From a bacterium (GTDB lineage Bacteria > Pseudomonadota > Alphaproteobacteria > SP197): a DNA stretch of 64,000 bases. Below the pieces are notes generated by a model, which was not told the origin of the DNA, did no database searches, and saw nothing but the letters and a program-made list of their open reading frames with translations. Shown in pieces: positions 8,571 to 16,579 of this stretch. Numbering within the stretch: position 1 is the stretch's first letter; every line of letters starts with the position of its first letter. The DNA is taken from positions 1 to 64,000 of the forward strand of contig JAPPGE010000003.1 in NCBI GenBank assembly GCA_028821455.1, given 5' to 3'. The translations under genes were made by a program, and so were the position numbers.

Positions 8571-9424
8571 CAGCCCTTGACCACTCCCAGCGACAGGCCG
8601 CGCACCATGTAGCGGCGCAGCAGAATGAACAGGGTCACAGGCGGAATCATGGCAATCAGCGAGAACGCCATCTGCAGGTTCCACAGCGTCTGGGATCCGT
8701 GGGTGAACGTCGGAATGACGATGGTGTAGGTACGCACGTCGGTGCCGACGAACAGGTTGGCGAACAGGTACTCGTTCCACGCAAAGATCCAGCAGAGCAT
8801 CGCGACCGAGATCATCCCCGGCAACACCAGGGGCAGGGTGATGCGCAGGAAGGCGCGCAACGGAGTCCAGCCGTCGAGATAGGCCGCCTCCTCCAGTTCC
8901 CGGGGCGCATCGCGGAAGAACACCATCATCAGCCAGGTCGCCAGCGGCAGGTTGAAGACGAGGTAGAGGATGATGAGCGACCAGATCGAATCGGTACCCC
9001 ACGGTGTCGAATCGAAGAGGAAGAACATCGGCACCAGGATGGCGACCGGCGGGAACATGCGGTTCGAGAGAATCCAGAAGGCGAGGTTCTCTCCCCCGGC
9101 CTGGCGCGGGAAGCGGGCGAAGGCGTAGCCGGCGAGCGTGCCGAGAAACAGTGACAGCAGGGTGTTGATCGTGGCGATGACGAAACTGTCGATGAGCGCA
9201 TCGAAGTTGGTGGCTTCGGCGAAGACCGCGGCGAAATTGCCGAATGCGAAGAGCTCGGGCCAGAAGGTCGGCACCGTGAGATTGGTTTCGGCGGTCGTCT
9301 TGAGAGCCGTGATGATCATGAAGTAGAGCGGGAACAGGGTGAACAGAAGCCACAGCCCCAGGAAGGCCAGGAACAGCACGCGGACGTGCCGCCAGCGATC
9401 GTCGGGTCGTGCCTGGTCAGCCAT
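8570..9424 (-). CDS. ABC sugar importer permease, MalG type
   Basis: Inner-membrane permease, 284 residues, with about six hydrophobic segments. The cytoplasmic EAA loop that contacts the ATPase reads EEAAYLDGWTPLRAFLRITL. The C terminus (RYMVRGLSLGVVKG) is typical of MalG-type subunits. It starts 3 bases after the first permease gene stops and overlaps the following ATPase. Confidence 0.9.
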   Translation of the reverse strand: MADQARPDDRWRHVRVLFLAFLGLWLLFTLFPLYFMIITALKTTAETNLTVPTFWPELFAFGNFAAVFAEATNFDALIDSFVIATINTLLSLFLGTLAGYAFARFPRQAGGENLAFWILSNRMFPPVAILVPMFFLFDSTPWGTDSIWSLIILYLVFNLPLATWLMMVFFRDAPRELEEAAYLDGWTPLRAFLRITLPLVLPGMISVAMLCWIFAWNEYLFANLFVGTDVRTYTIVIPTFTHGSQTLWNLQMAFSLIAMIPPVTLFILLRRYMVRGLSLGVVKG

Positions 9425-9427
9425 TGC

Positions 9428-10402
9428 TCAGGCGAGTCCCTGGGCGCGCATGACGCGCTTCATGTACTGCAGGAAGAGCGTGACGAGAATTGCCGAGATG
9501 GCAAAGATGATGATTGCATAGGCAGCGGCTTCGCCGATTGCGAACTCGCGGATTCCGCGCTGGAAGGCAATGTAGGTCGGCAGTTCGGATGTCTGCGCCG
9601 GGCCCCCGGATGTCATGACATACACCAGGTCGACGAACTTGAAGGCGTCCGTGAACCGCAGGATGAAGGCGATGGCGATGACCTCCTTCAGCATGGGAAG
9701 GGTGATGCGCCGCACCACCTTCCACTGGCTGGCGCCGTCGACGCGTGCCGCCTCGTAGACCGCCGGGGGCAGACTGACGCGTCCGGAATAGATGATCAGC
9801 AACGGCAGCGCCGTCCAGTTCCACACGTCGGCAATGATGATCGACCACAGTGAAACACCGGCATTGAACCACTCGATGTGGGAGGCGATCAGGCCAAGAT
9901 CGAGGAGTGCCTGGTTGACGGCGCCGTTGGATGGCGTCAGCAGGAAGCGCCAGAGAACGCCGACGATCGAGGGTGGCAGCATCATCGGCAGAACCAGCAG
10001 AATCAGGATGATGGTGCGCCACAGGTTGGACTTGACGACTTCGTAGAGTGTCAGCGCCAGAACACAACCGAGGATGACCTGGAGTACGGCGCCGAATGAA
10101 AGGTACTGCAGGAGGTGGACCAGGCTGTCCTGGAACCGGTCCGAACTGAACACTGTGCCGTAATTGGCAAACCCGATATACGCGTGATTTCCGGTGAAGA
10201 GGCCCGTGATGTTGGTGTCGCGCAGCGAGTGATAGAACATCCAGATGGTGGGGTAGACGACGATGGCGAAGAGAACGGCCACCGGCAGTCCGACCATGGC
10301 GATCGGCACCCAGCGGGCCACGATGAGAGGCCGCTGCCGCCTCTTGCCGTCGAACCAGTCGGGATAGGTCGAGGGATCACCCCTGACGATCGCCTGGCGC
10401 AC
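9428..10402 (-). CDS. ABC sugar importer permease, MalF type
   Basis: First gene of the importer operon and inner-membrane permease, 324 residues from the start chosen here. It has a long N-terminal first helix (PIAMVGLPVAVLFAIVVYP), later helices and an EAA loop (YEAARVDGASQWKVVRRITL). A longer reading frame begins at 10471, but GTG 10402 has a clear AGGAG 8 bases upstream and gives a normal N terminus. The promoter must lie in the 260-base region shared with mtnK. Confidence 0.88.
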   Translation of the reverse strand: MRQAIVRGDPSTYPDWFDGKRRQRPLIVARWVPIAMVGLPVAVLFAIVVYPTIWMFYHSLRDTNITGLFTGNHAYIGFANYGTVFSSDRFQDSLVHLLQYLSFGAVLQVILGCVLALTLYEVVKSNLWRTIILILLVLPMMLPPSIVGVLWRFLLTPSNGAVNQALLDLGLIASHIEWFNAGVSLWSIIIADVWNWTALPLLIIYSGRVSLPPAVYEAARVDGASQWKVVRRITLPMLKEVIAIAFILRFTDAFKFVDLVYVMTSGGPAQTSELPTYIAFQRGIREFAIGEAAAYAIIIFAISAILVTLFLQYMKRVMRAQGLA

Positions 10403-10662
10403 GCTCAACACTCCTGGAGGAACAGACACACCGGCCCGCCCAGGGCCGGCACCCGATCCTGATGCATGCAAACCAGAAGCTCCCGGCGATCAGGGACGGA
10501 CGGGCGACGCTACACGAGATGCAGGCGGGCGTAAACGTCCCGATCCACCCGTCTCCGGCTTTCCCGACGCCGTCTCCCTCATAACGATACACGGCTCTGG
10601 ACAGCCTGTCCGACTCTGGCGAATGTTCCCCGGGTCTGGTTCAAGAGTGAGGAGGCCATGGC
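10403..10662. promoter_or_regulatory. Divergent promoter region between sugar importer and mtnK
   Basis: A 260-base intergenic stretch serves both the importer (minus) and mtnK (plus). It contains a small dyad, GGACAG-C-CTGTCC (10599-10611), about 50 bases before the mtnK start. This may be an operator, though such short dyads also occur by chance. No SAM-riboswitch-like structure was recognised. Confidence 0.35.
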
Positions 10663-11943
10663 GTGAACAATGAGGTGCCGGAGGCCTATGTGCCGCAGAC
10701 GCCGGAGAGCCTTCCCGCACTGCTGGGCAGCGTTGCGGTGATCCGTGATCTCCTTGGCGGCACACCCGACAGGTGGGCCGTCGAGGAGGTCGGTGACGGC
10801 AATCTCAATCTGGTCTTCAAGGTGCGCGGCCCCGCCGGCGGCGTCGCGGTCAAGCAGGCGCTCCCCTATGTTCGCCTGGTTGGCGAGAGCTGGTCGCTGC
10901 CCCTGACGCGGGCGCACTTCGAGCATCTTGCCCTTGTCCGCCAGGCCCGCCATGCCCCTGGGCTTACTCCGACAGTCCTCCACTACGACGCCGACATGGC
11001 GCTGATCGTCATGGAACTCCTCGAGCCCCACATCATCATGCGCCACGGCATGATCGACGGCGTTGTCTATCCGATGTTTGCCGAGGCCCTGTCGACGTTT
11101 GCCGCTGCGACCCTGTTCCACACCTCGGACCTTGCCATGGCGGCAGCCGACAAGAAGGAGCTGGTGGCCGACTTCGCTGGCAACACCGCACTGTGCGGCA
11201 TCACCGAGGACCTGATCTTCACCGAACCCTACATGGTCGCTGAGAACAACCGGTGGACCTCGCCGCAACTCGACGGGCTGGCGGCGTCCATTCGCGCCGA
11301 CAGCGATCTCAAGGTTGCCGTGTCGCGGCTCAAGGTGACGTTCATGTCATCGGCCCAGGCCATGATCCACGGGGATCTTCACACCGGCTCCATCATGGTG
11401 ACGCAGACCGATACCCGGATCATCGATCCGGAGTTTGCCTTCGTCGGTCCGATGGGCTTCGACACCGGAGCCGTGATCGCCAACCTGTTGTTGAACTACT
11501 TCTCGCAGATTGGTCATGAGAGCACCCCCGGCGCCAGGGATGCCTACCGCAATTGGGTTCTCGACAGTGTCGAGGAGTTCTGGAACGGATTCCGTTCCAG
11601 GTTCCTCGCCCTGTGGCGAAGGGAAGGAAGGGGCGACGCCTATCCGGCGGTCCTCTTTGACGACGCGGTGGCCCGCGTGCACCTGGCAAGCGAACAGGAA
11701 CGCTACATGGCGGAACTGTTCAGGGACACGCTCGGGTTTGCGGCTGCCAAGATGATCCGCCGCATCCTCGGCCTTGCCCACAACATCGATCTCGAGAACA
11801 TCGCCGATGCCGACGTGCGCGCCGCAGCCGAGTCCCGCGCCCTGAAGATGGCCCGGGCCCTGATGACGGCGCCCGATTCCTTTCCCTCGATCGAGGCCGT
11901 CACCGACGCCGCCCGCCGGTGGAACGCTACGACGGTGATCTGA
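10663..11943 (+). CDS. mtnK: S-methyl-5-thioribose kinase
   Basis: Phosphorylates 5-methylthioribose to its 1-phosphate, the entry to methionine salvage or the 5-deoxyribose/methylthio-alkane shunts. The protein is 426 residues with a protein-kinase-like fold. Visible are the family block GDGNLNLVFKV, the MtnK-specific LLEPHIIMRHGMIDG, the catalytic loop HGDLHTGSIM (about 235) and the metal-binding IDPEF. The start is GTG 10663 with GGAGG 7 bases upstream. No other mtn genes are in the window. The gene is divergent from a complete sugar ABC importer, so import of methylthioribose or a related 5-deoxypentose is a reasonable guess. Its 3' end overlaps the convergent hydrolase gene by 17 bases. 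Confidence 0.88.
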   Translation: MNNEVPEAYVPQTPESLPALLGSVAVIRDLLGGTPDRWAVEEVGDGNLNLVFKVRGPAGGVAVKQALPYVRLVGESWSLPLTRAHFEHLALVRQARHAPGLTPTVLHYDADMALIVMELLEPHIIMRHGMIDGVVYPMFAEALSTFAAATLFHTSDLAMAAADKKELVADFAGNTALCGITEDLIFTEPYMVAENNRWTSPQLDGLAASIRADSDLKVAVSRLKVTFMSSAQAMIHGDLHTGSIMVTQTDTRIIDPEFAFVGPMGFDTGAVIANLLLNYFSQIGHESTPGARDAYRNWVLDSVEEFWNGFRSRFLALWRREGRGDAYPAVLFDDAVARVHLASEQERYMAELFRDTLGFAAAKMIRRILGLAHNIDLENIADADVRAAAESRALKMARALMTAPDSFPSIEAVTDAARRWNATTVI

Positions 11944-12880
11944 TGCGGGCGTCCTCGAAGTGACAGGAGAGAAAGGCGGCGATCTCGCCGAGTGAACGCT
12001 CGGCCTCCGGCAGTTCGTCGTAGAACTCGAAGACGTGCCACAGGTCGTCCCAGATCCTGAGTTCGACCGGCGCCCCGACGCCGCGCAGGACCTGGGCAAG
12101 CTGCACGCACTGGCTCATGAGCAGATCGCGCGTGCCGGTCGTGATGATCGCCGGGGGGAAGGTGTCGTCCCAGTCGCTCCACAGCGGCGAGACGTCCGGG
12201 TCCTCAGGCTCGAGACCGCCGCAATACAAGCGGGCGGCCTGTCGGGCCAAGGCCATCGCAAGGGTCGGATCGCGGCCGTCGTTGGTGCGGTGACTGTCGC
12301 CGGCATGGGTGAGATCGCACCAGGGCGACAGCAGGGCGGCCGCGACCGGCATCGCCTGTCCATCGCGCCGCAGGCGCCTCAGGACAGAGAGGGCGGCGTT
12401 GCCTCCCGCAGATTCCCCGGCAATCGCCAGCGGGCCGGTCCGCGGATCGCGGGCGAGTGCGGCATGAACGGCCATGCCGTCATCGATGGCCGCCGGACAG
12501 GGGTGTTCGGGAGCCAGCCGGTAGGCGGGCGACACGACGCGCACGCCGCACAGGGAGGCGAGAGCGGCGCTGACGATGAGGTCTTCCTCGGGGCTGCCGA
12601 TGATGTATCCGCCACCGAAGAAATAGAGGATCGTCCCCGGACCGCGTGACTCGCGCGGCAGGATCTCGAGACAGCGCACGCCGCCATGAACGACGTCCTC
12701 CACCGAGGGCCCGAAGCGTTCCAGGGCCCTGTCGATCCTCGGCTGGAAGGCTTCCAGGGTCTCCCTGCGCAGCGCCGGCACGTCTGAGGGCACGATGTCG
12801 TCCACGGGCGGAGAGGGCGCTGCCGCCATGAACTTGCGGGCGGCCCCGCTGCACAGCAGGTTCCTGCTCGACGCTGTCAC
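11927..12880 (-). CDS. Alpha/beta hydrolase of the HSL/GDXG esterase family
   Basis: Predicted esterase or lipase-like hydrolase, 317 residues. The nucleophile motif is GESAGGNAALS, the acid is in TTGTRDLLM and the histidine in DDLWHVFEF. The oxyanion-hole motif, normally HGGG, reads FGGG (LYFFGGGYIIGS), an uncommon substitution that may affect activity. GTG 12880 overlaps the stop of the upstream GMC gene by four bases (GTGA), so the two form an operon. A possible role is hydrolysis of an ester or lactone made by the GMC enzyme; this is inference. Confidence 0.85.
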   Translation of the reverse strand: MTASSRNLLCSGAARKFMAAAPSPPVDDIVPSDVPALRRETLEAFQPRIDRALERFGPSVEDVVHGGVRCLEILPRESRGPGTILYFFGGGYIIGSPEEDLIVSAALASLCGVRVVSPAYRLAPEHPCPAAIDDGMAVHAALARDPRTGPLAIAGESAGGNAALSVLRRLRRDGQAMPVAAALLSPWCDLTHAGDSHRTNDGRDPTLAMALARQAARLYCGGLEPEDPDVSPLWSDWDDTFPPAIITTGTRDLLMSQCVQLAQVLRGVGAPVELRIWDDLWHVFEFYDELPEAERSLGEIAAFLSCHFEDARIRSPS

Positions 12881-14529
12881 CGGGATTCTCCCTGCCCCGG
12901 CCTGTGGACGGGCGCTTCGTCTGCTGGCAGCGGAGTCTTGCCGGCGACGGCATCGGCGATTTTCTCGGCCAGCATCAGCACCGGCGCGTTGAGATTGGCG
13001 GTCACGTTGTGGGGCATGATCGAGGCGTCGACGACCCGCAGCGCTTCCGTGCCGTGGACCCGGCCCTCGTGGTCGGTCACCGAATCGTCGCCCGTGCCCA
13101 TCCGGCACGATGAGCATGGGTGGAACTCCGTGGTGCCCTCCTCCGCGAGCCAGGCGAGGATATCGGCGTCGCTCTGGACGTGGCGGCCGGGAATCGTCTC
13201 CTCACCGCGCCAGGGATCGAAGGCCGGCTGCGCCGCCATGGTGCGTGTGCGCTTCAGGCCCTCGGTCATGGCGCGCCGGTCGTCCTCGTGATCGAGGTAG
13301 TTGAAGAGGATCGCGGGATGCTGCCGGGGGTCGGCTGATTTCAGCCAGATCCGGCCGCGGCTCCTGGGGCGCATGAGGCCCATCGAGAACATGAACCCCG
13401 GGTCCACGCTGGCGTGATCGCCCCCGAAGTACCCGGTCATGGCATAGAACTCGTGCTGCAGGTCGCAGTAGTCCGCGGCTTCGGAACTTGCGAAGAAGCA
13501 ACCCGTCTCGGTGAGGGTCGAGGCCCCGGGGCCGCGCTTCGTGACGAGCCATTCCAGCCCCGTTGCCAGCTTTCGCCAGCCGGTAAAGCGATGGGAGGCC
13601 GACAGCGGTCGCTTCTCCCGGTAGCTCACCTGCGCGATGAGGTGATCCTCGAGATTGCGCCCCACGTCCGGGACGTCCGCGACGAGCGGGATGCCGTGCT
13701 CGGCCAGATGCGCAGGATCGCCGACGCCCGACAGGAGCAGGATCTGCGGCGAGTTGATGGCGCCGCCCGAGACGATCACTTCCCGGTCGGCCTCGAAGCG
13801 GGTGACGCCGCCTGCTGTCTCCGCCTCGACACCCACTGCCCGCCTGCCGTCGAAGACGATCCGGTGGACGAGGGCCCCGGTGACGAGTTCGAGGTTCGCC
13901 CGCCCGAGAGCAGGCTTCAGGAAGGCCGAGGCAGCGCTCCAGCGGCGGCCCTGGCGCGTGAAGCTCTGGGCCACGTGAAATCCCTCGTGCCGGTGGCCGT
14001 TCTGGTCTCCGGTGACGGCGTAGCCGGCCTCTTCGCCGGCCTTCAGGAAGGCCTGATCGTAGGGATGATCGGCCCGGCAGGTCTCGATATGCTGCGGCCC
14101 CGAACCGCCGCGCCAGGAATCGGCGCCGCGATCGAAGGCCTCGCTCTTGCGGAAGTAGGGAAGGCAATGAGCGAAGGACCAGTCGGCGAGACCCTCGACG
14201 ACCCACTGGTCGTAGTCCAGGGGATTGCCGCGGTTGGCGACCATGCCGTTGATCGATGACGATCCGCCCACCACGCGGCCCCGGTGGGCCAGCACTCCGC
14301 GGCCCCCGAGACCGGGTTCGGGTTCGCCGACGTAGCCCCAGCCGAAACGGGGGTCGCGGGCTGCCAGCGGCGCCGCAGCGGGCATGGCGATGGCGAGCGC
14401 CCTGTCAGAACCTCCAGCCTCGAGAAGGAGCACCGAAACCCCGGAATCCTCGCTGAGGCGCGCCGCCAGCACGCACCCGGCGGTTCCTGCACCGATGACG
14501 ATGTAGTCGTGGCGTGTGGCTCGTGTCAT
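12877..14529 (-). CDS. GMC-family FAD oxidoreductase (choline dehydrogenase-like)
   Basis: Flavin-dependent alcohol or sugar dehydrogenase/oxidase, 550 residues. The N-terminal FAD motif is YIVIGAGTAGCVLAARL, the second GMC signature region lies around GGAINSPQILLLSGVG, and the C-terminal HPCSSCRMG plus VVDASIMPHN holds the expected catalytic residues. ATG 14529 follows a GGGGAGA ribosome site and excludes a longer frame from 14577. It is coupled to the hydrolase downstream and overlaps the chimeric remnant upstream by ATGA. The substrate is unknown. Confidence 0.9.
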   Translation of the reverse strand: MTRATRHDYIVIGAGTAGCVLAARLSEDSGVSVLLLEAGGSDRALAIAMPAAAPLAARDPRFGWGYVGEPEPGLGGRGVLAHRGRVVGGSSSINGMVANRGNPLDYDQWVVEGLADWSFAHCLPYFRKSEAFDRGADSWRGGSGPQHIETCRADHPYDQAFLKAGEEAGYAVTGDQNGHRHEGFHVAQSFTRQGRRWSAASAFLKPALGRANLELVTGALVHRIVFDGRRAVGVEAETAGGVTRFEADREVIVSGGAINSPQILLLSGVGDPAHLAEHGIPLVADVPDVGRNLEDHLIAQVSYREKRPLSASHRFTGWRKLATGLEWLVTKRGPGASTLTETGCFFASSEAADYCDLQHEFYAMTGYFGGDHASVDPGFMFSMGLMRPRSRGRIWLKSADPRQHPAILFNYLDHEDDRRAMTEGLKRTRTMAAQPAFDPWRGEETIPGRHVQSDADILAWLAEEGTTEFHPCSSCRMGTGDDSVTDHEGRVHGTEALRVVDASIMPHNVTANLNAPVLMLAEKIADAVAGKTPLPADEAPVHRPGQGESR

Positions 14530-14819
14530 GTCGAATCTCCCCTGAGAGAAAGGGCTGCGGTCACGTCGTCGCGGCAATTGACGACGAGATCGGCGACAGC
14601 GGCATGATCGGAGAGCGCAGGCAGGGTGATCACGAACGCGTCGACGTCGCCCGGCTCCATCATCGCATGGCCGGCAACCGCGACGAGGTCCCCGAAGATG
14701 ACGGCCTGCCAGTGATCGTCGCTGCCATCGCGGTCACGGCCCGTCAGCATCCTGCTGTTCCGGTGGAGCGAGGACGTTACGGAGGACCGCACGTGCTGGA
14801 AGGCCCCGGTGCGAACCAT
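14526..14819 (-). pseudogene. Chimeric remnant: start of a CmcJ-family hydroxylase fused to the end of an SDR
   Basis: This uninterrupted 97-codon frame joins two pieces that belong to adjacent genes elsewhere in the window. Its first third (TGAFQ to the shared block RDRDGSDDHW) matches the N terminus of the hydroxylase at 28143-29108. Its last half (MMEPGD, then VVNCRDDVT) matches the C terminus of the SDR at 27411-28124. The matches also hold at base level, including the 23 identical bases gtcgtcgctgcca...cggtcac. A hydroxylase-SDR operon was evidently copied and lost about 1.3 kb internally. It is followed by the GMC gene with an ATGA overlap. Any product would have no active site from either parent. 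Confidence 0.88.
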
Positions 14820-15207
14820 TGCCGGCGCACGTAGCTTCATCTGTTCGCCGATACCCCTGTCGCCCGCCGTCAGCCCGCTGCCGGCGGACCTTACCTTTCG
14901 CCGCGCCGCGACGCCAGAGAGACTGATCGACGCCGGACAACCGCACAGACGTGCTAGGAACTCGTTGCCGATTCCATTGCGGTCAATTGCCCCAAGGAGT
15001 TTGCGGGACTGTATCTTCCGGGTACGAACGACACGTCTGCAAAGGAGGACTGCTTTGCCGGGCCATGCCGCTGTTCGGCGACAAGCGCGATCCCGCCATT
15101 CTCGCCTGCAAGGCGGACAGCTTCCACAAGCTTGCGGCCGCCGCGTGACGCGGCCGCGCCGGAAGGAAACGCGCGTGGGCACCGTGGGCGAGAACACCTG
15201 AGGGGCG
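14820..15207. other. Gene-poor stretch between the chimeric remnant and the PhyH gene
   Basis: About 390 bases with no recognisable gene. An AAAGGAGG-like site (15040-15047) precedes a 27-codon frame (ATG 15066, ending 15149) that I cannot assign. Two GCGGCCGC palindromes close to 15134-15157 could form a hairpin but lack a T run. Confidence 0.4.
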
Positions 15208-16122
15208 TCAGTCCGTCGGCAGGACACCGGGCGGCGGCGGCACCACCTCGCATTTGAGCCAGTGGACCCGTTCGCGGTAGGCGCGGTCGAGTTCGGGGTC
15301 GTTGCGCGGCCCTGGCGGACCGCCTGGCTCCTCGAGGAGGTGGTGCGGGTTGCGGCCGTTGACCGCGCCCATGAACGGGGCTCCGAAGTCGTAGCCGACA
15401 AGCCTCTGCAGCTGATCGGGCAGTTCCCGGGCCTTGTCGGGAGGCAGCGTCAGGAACTGGTTCTCCTGCTGGCGCAGCCAGCCCAGCGCGAGGTTGATCG
15501 CCACGGCGGTGCGCGGCTGTGCCGTGGCGTTGGCGCCGCCGCCGTGAATCAGGCTGTGGGCGTAGATGATGGCCGACCCGGCGGCCATCTCCGCCACCTC
15601 GATCTCATCGGCGCGGGGCCGGCGTTCCTCGTCCCACTGGTGGCTTCCCGGGACGATGCGTGTGGCGCCGTTCTCGCGCGTGAACTCGGTAACGGCCCAC
15701 AGCGAACCTTGCTGCGTTATCGGACCCGGATTGCGAAAGGGGTAGAAGAAGGCGTCCCGGTGGAGGGCCTGGGCGGTCTCTCCGGGAAGCAGGTGCATGG
15801 TGCCCGTGTAGGTGATCTGGTAGCGCGCGCACCACGGCAGGAGGATGTGGTCCGCGGCGCCGAGAAGGACGGGATGGAGCGCCATCCCGCGCGTGGTCGG
15901 CGCGCGCATGAAGAGGTTGTTGAGGCGCTGGGTCCGGGCTCCCAGGAAATTGCTCTCGCCCGTCGCCTGGCCGGCGAGCTCGTGATCGAGCTCCCCGCTC
16001 AGGGAGGCAAGCTCGTCAGCGTCGATCATGTTCTCGACGATGGCATAGCCATGCCGCTCGATGGCGCTTCCGACCTCCCCGCCATCGGTGGATCGTGCAT
16101 CGAACCTTGCCGCAACCGACAT
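15208..16122 (-). CDS. Phytanoyl-CoA dioxygenase (PhyH) family protein
   Basis: Fe(II)/2-oxoglutarate-dependent oxygenase, 304 residues, cytoplasmic. The iron ligands are likely HRD (in ALHRDAFFYPF) and the distal His in SLIHGGGANAT; the 2-oxoglutarate Arg is in PRTAVAINL. The double-stranded beta-helix core with PGSHQWD is characteristic of bacterial PhyH proteins. It stands alone on the minus strand, with no partner other than its position next to the GMC/hydrolase group. The substrate is unknown. Confidence 0.88.
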   Translation of the reverse strand: MSVAARFDARSTDGGEVGSAIERHGYAIVENMIDADELASLSGELDHELAGQATGESNFLGARTQRLNNLFMRAPTTRGMALHPVLLGAADHILLPWCARYQITYTGTMHLLPGETAQALHRDAFFYPFRNPGPITQQGSLWAVTEFTRENGATRIVPGSHQWDEERRPRADEIEVAEMAAGSAIIYAHSLIHGGGANATAQPRTAVAINLALGWLRQQENQFLTLPPDKARELPDQLQRLVGYDFGAPFMGAVNGRNPHHLLEEPGGPPGPRNDPELDRAYRERVHWLKCEVVPPPPGVLPTD

Positions 16123-16579
16123 CTTCGGGCCTCCCCGCAGCGATGCCGGGCAGTCTCCCTGTCCTCCGAATCGCCGTCAATCTCCCCGGAACGCAGGGTC
16201 CTGCGGCGGCGGCGCCCTGCAGGATCGAATGGAGAGAATTGTCCATGCGTCGGGTCTTGAGCGCCGCGCTGGCCGCCGACGCTCCGCGCTGCGGGCGCAA
16301 CTTCAGCGATTGCTGGAACCTCTTCGACTTCGTCATTCTAGCCTCGGTACACCGGTTCCTCCCGGACCGGCAGCGCCACCGCAATCGTCTCCTTGTGGAC
16401 GTCCAGACCAGCGTATCTATACTCGGCCATGATCTGCCTTCCTCGACGTGTCTCTTGTGTTCAACGGTGTTCCGACCTTGAGCATAGCCCGCGATCCTTG
16501 AGGCCGGGGAAGGTCTGTGCAGAGGCAAGGCCACCCGCATGAGCGAGGGATCTCCCGAGCGGTGGCCAGGGAGCATGCG
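16123..16579. other. Intergenic stretch holding an IS110 scrap
   Basis: About 460 bases between the divergent PhyH and aminotransferase genes. Apart from the IS110 transposase N-terminal fragment (16338-16430, minus) I see no gene. The promoters of both flanking genes must be here, but none stands out. Confidence 0.5.
16338..16430 (-). pseudogene. N-terminal fragment of an IS110-family transposase
   Basis: Thirty codons from ATG 16430 read MAEYRYAGLDVHKETIAVAL and then stop at a TAG. This is the start of the DEDD (RuvC-like) catalytic domain of IS110-family transposases, in which GLDVHKETIAVA carries the first catalytic Asp. The other three acidic residues and the serine domain are absent. 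A GAGGAAGG-like ribosome site precedes the ATG. It is a relic of mobile-element activity at the left end of the large catabolic region. Confidence 0.8.

Noticed and set aside
10403-10662. SAM-type riboswitch before mtnK
   Set aside because: No conserved helices or loop motifs of SAM riboswitches could be found in the 260-base region.
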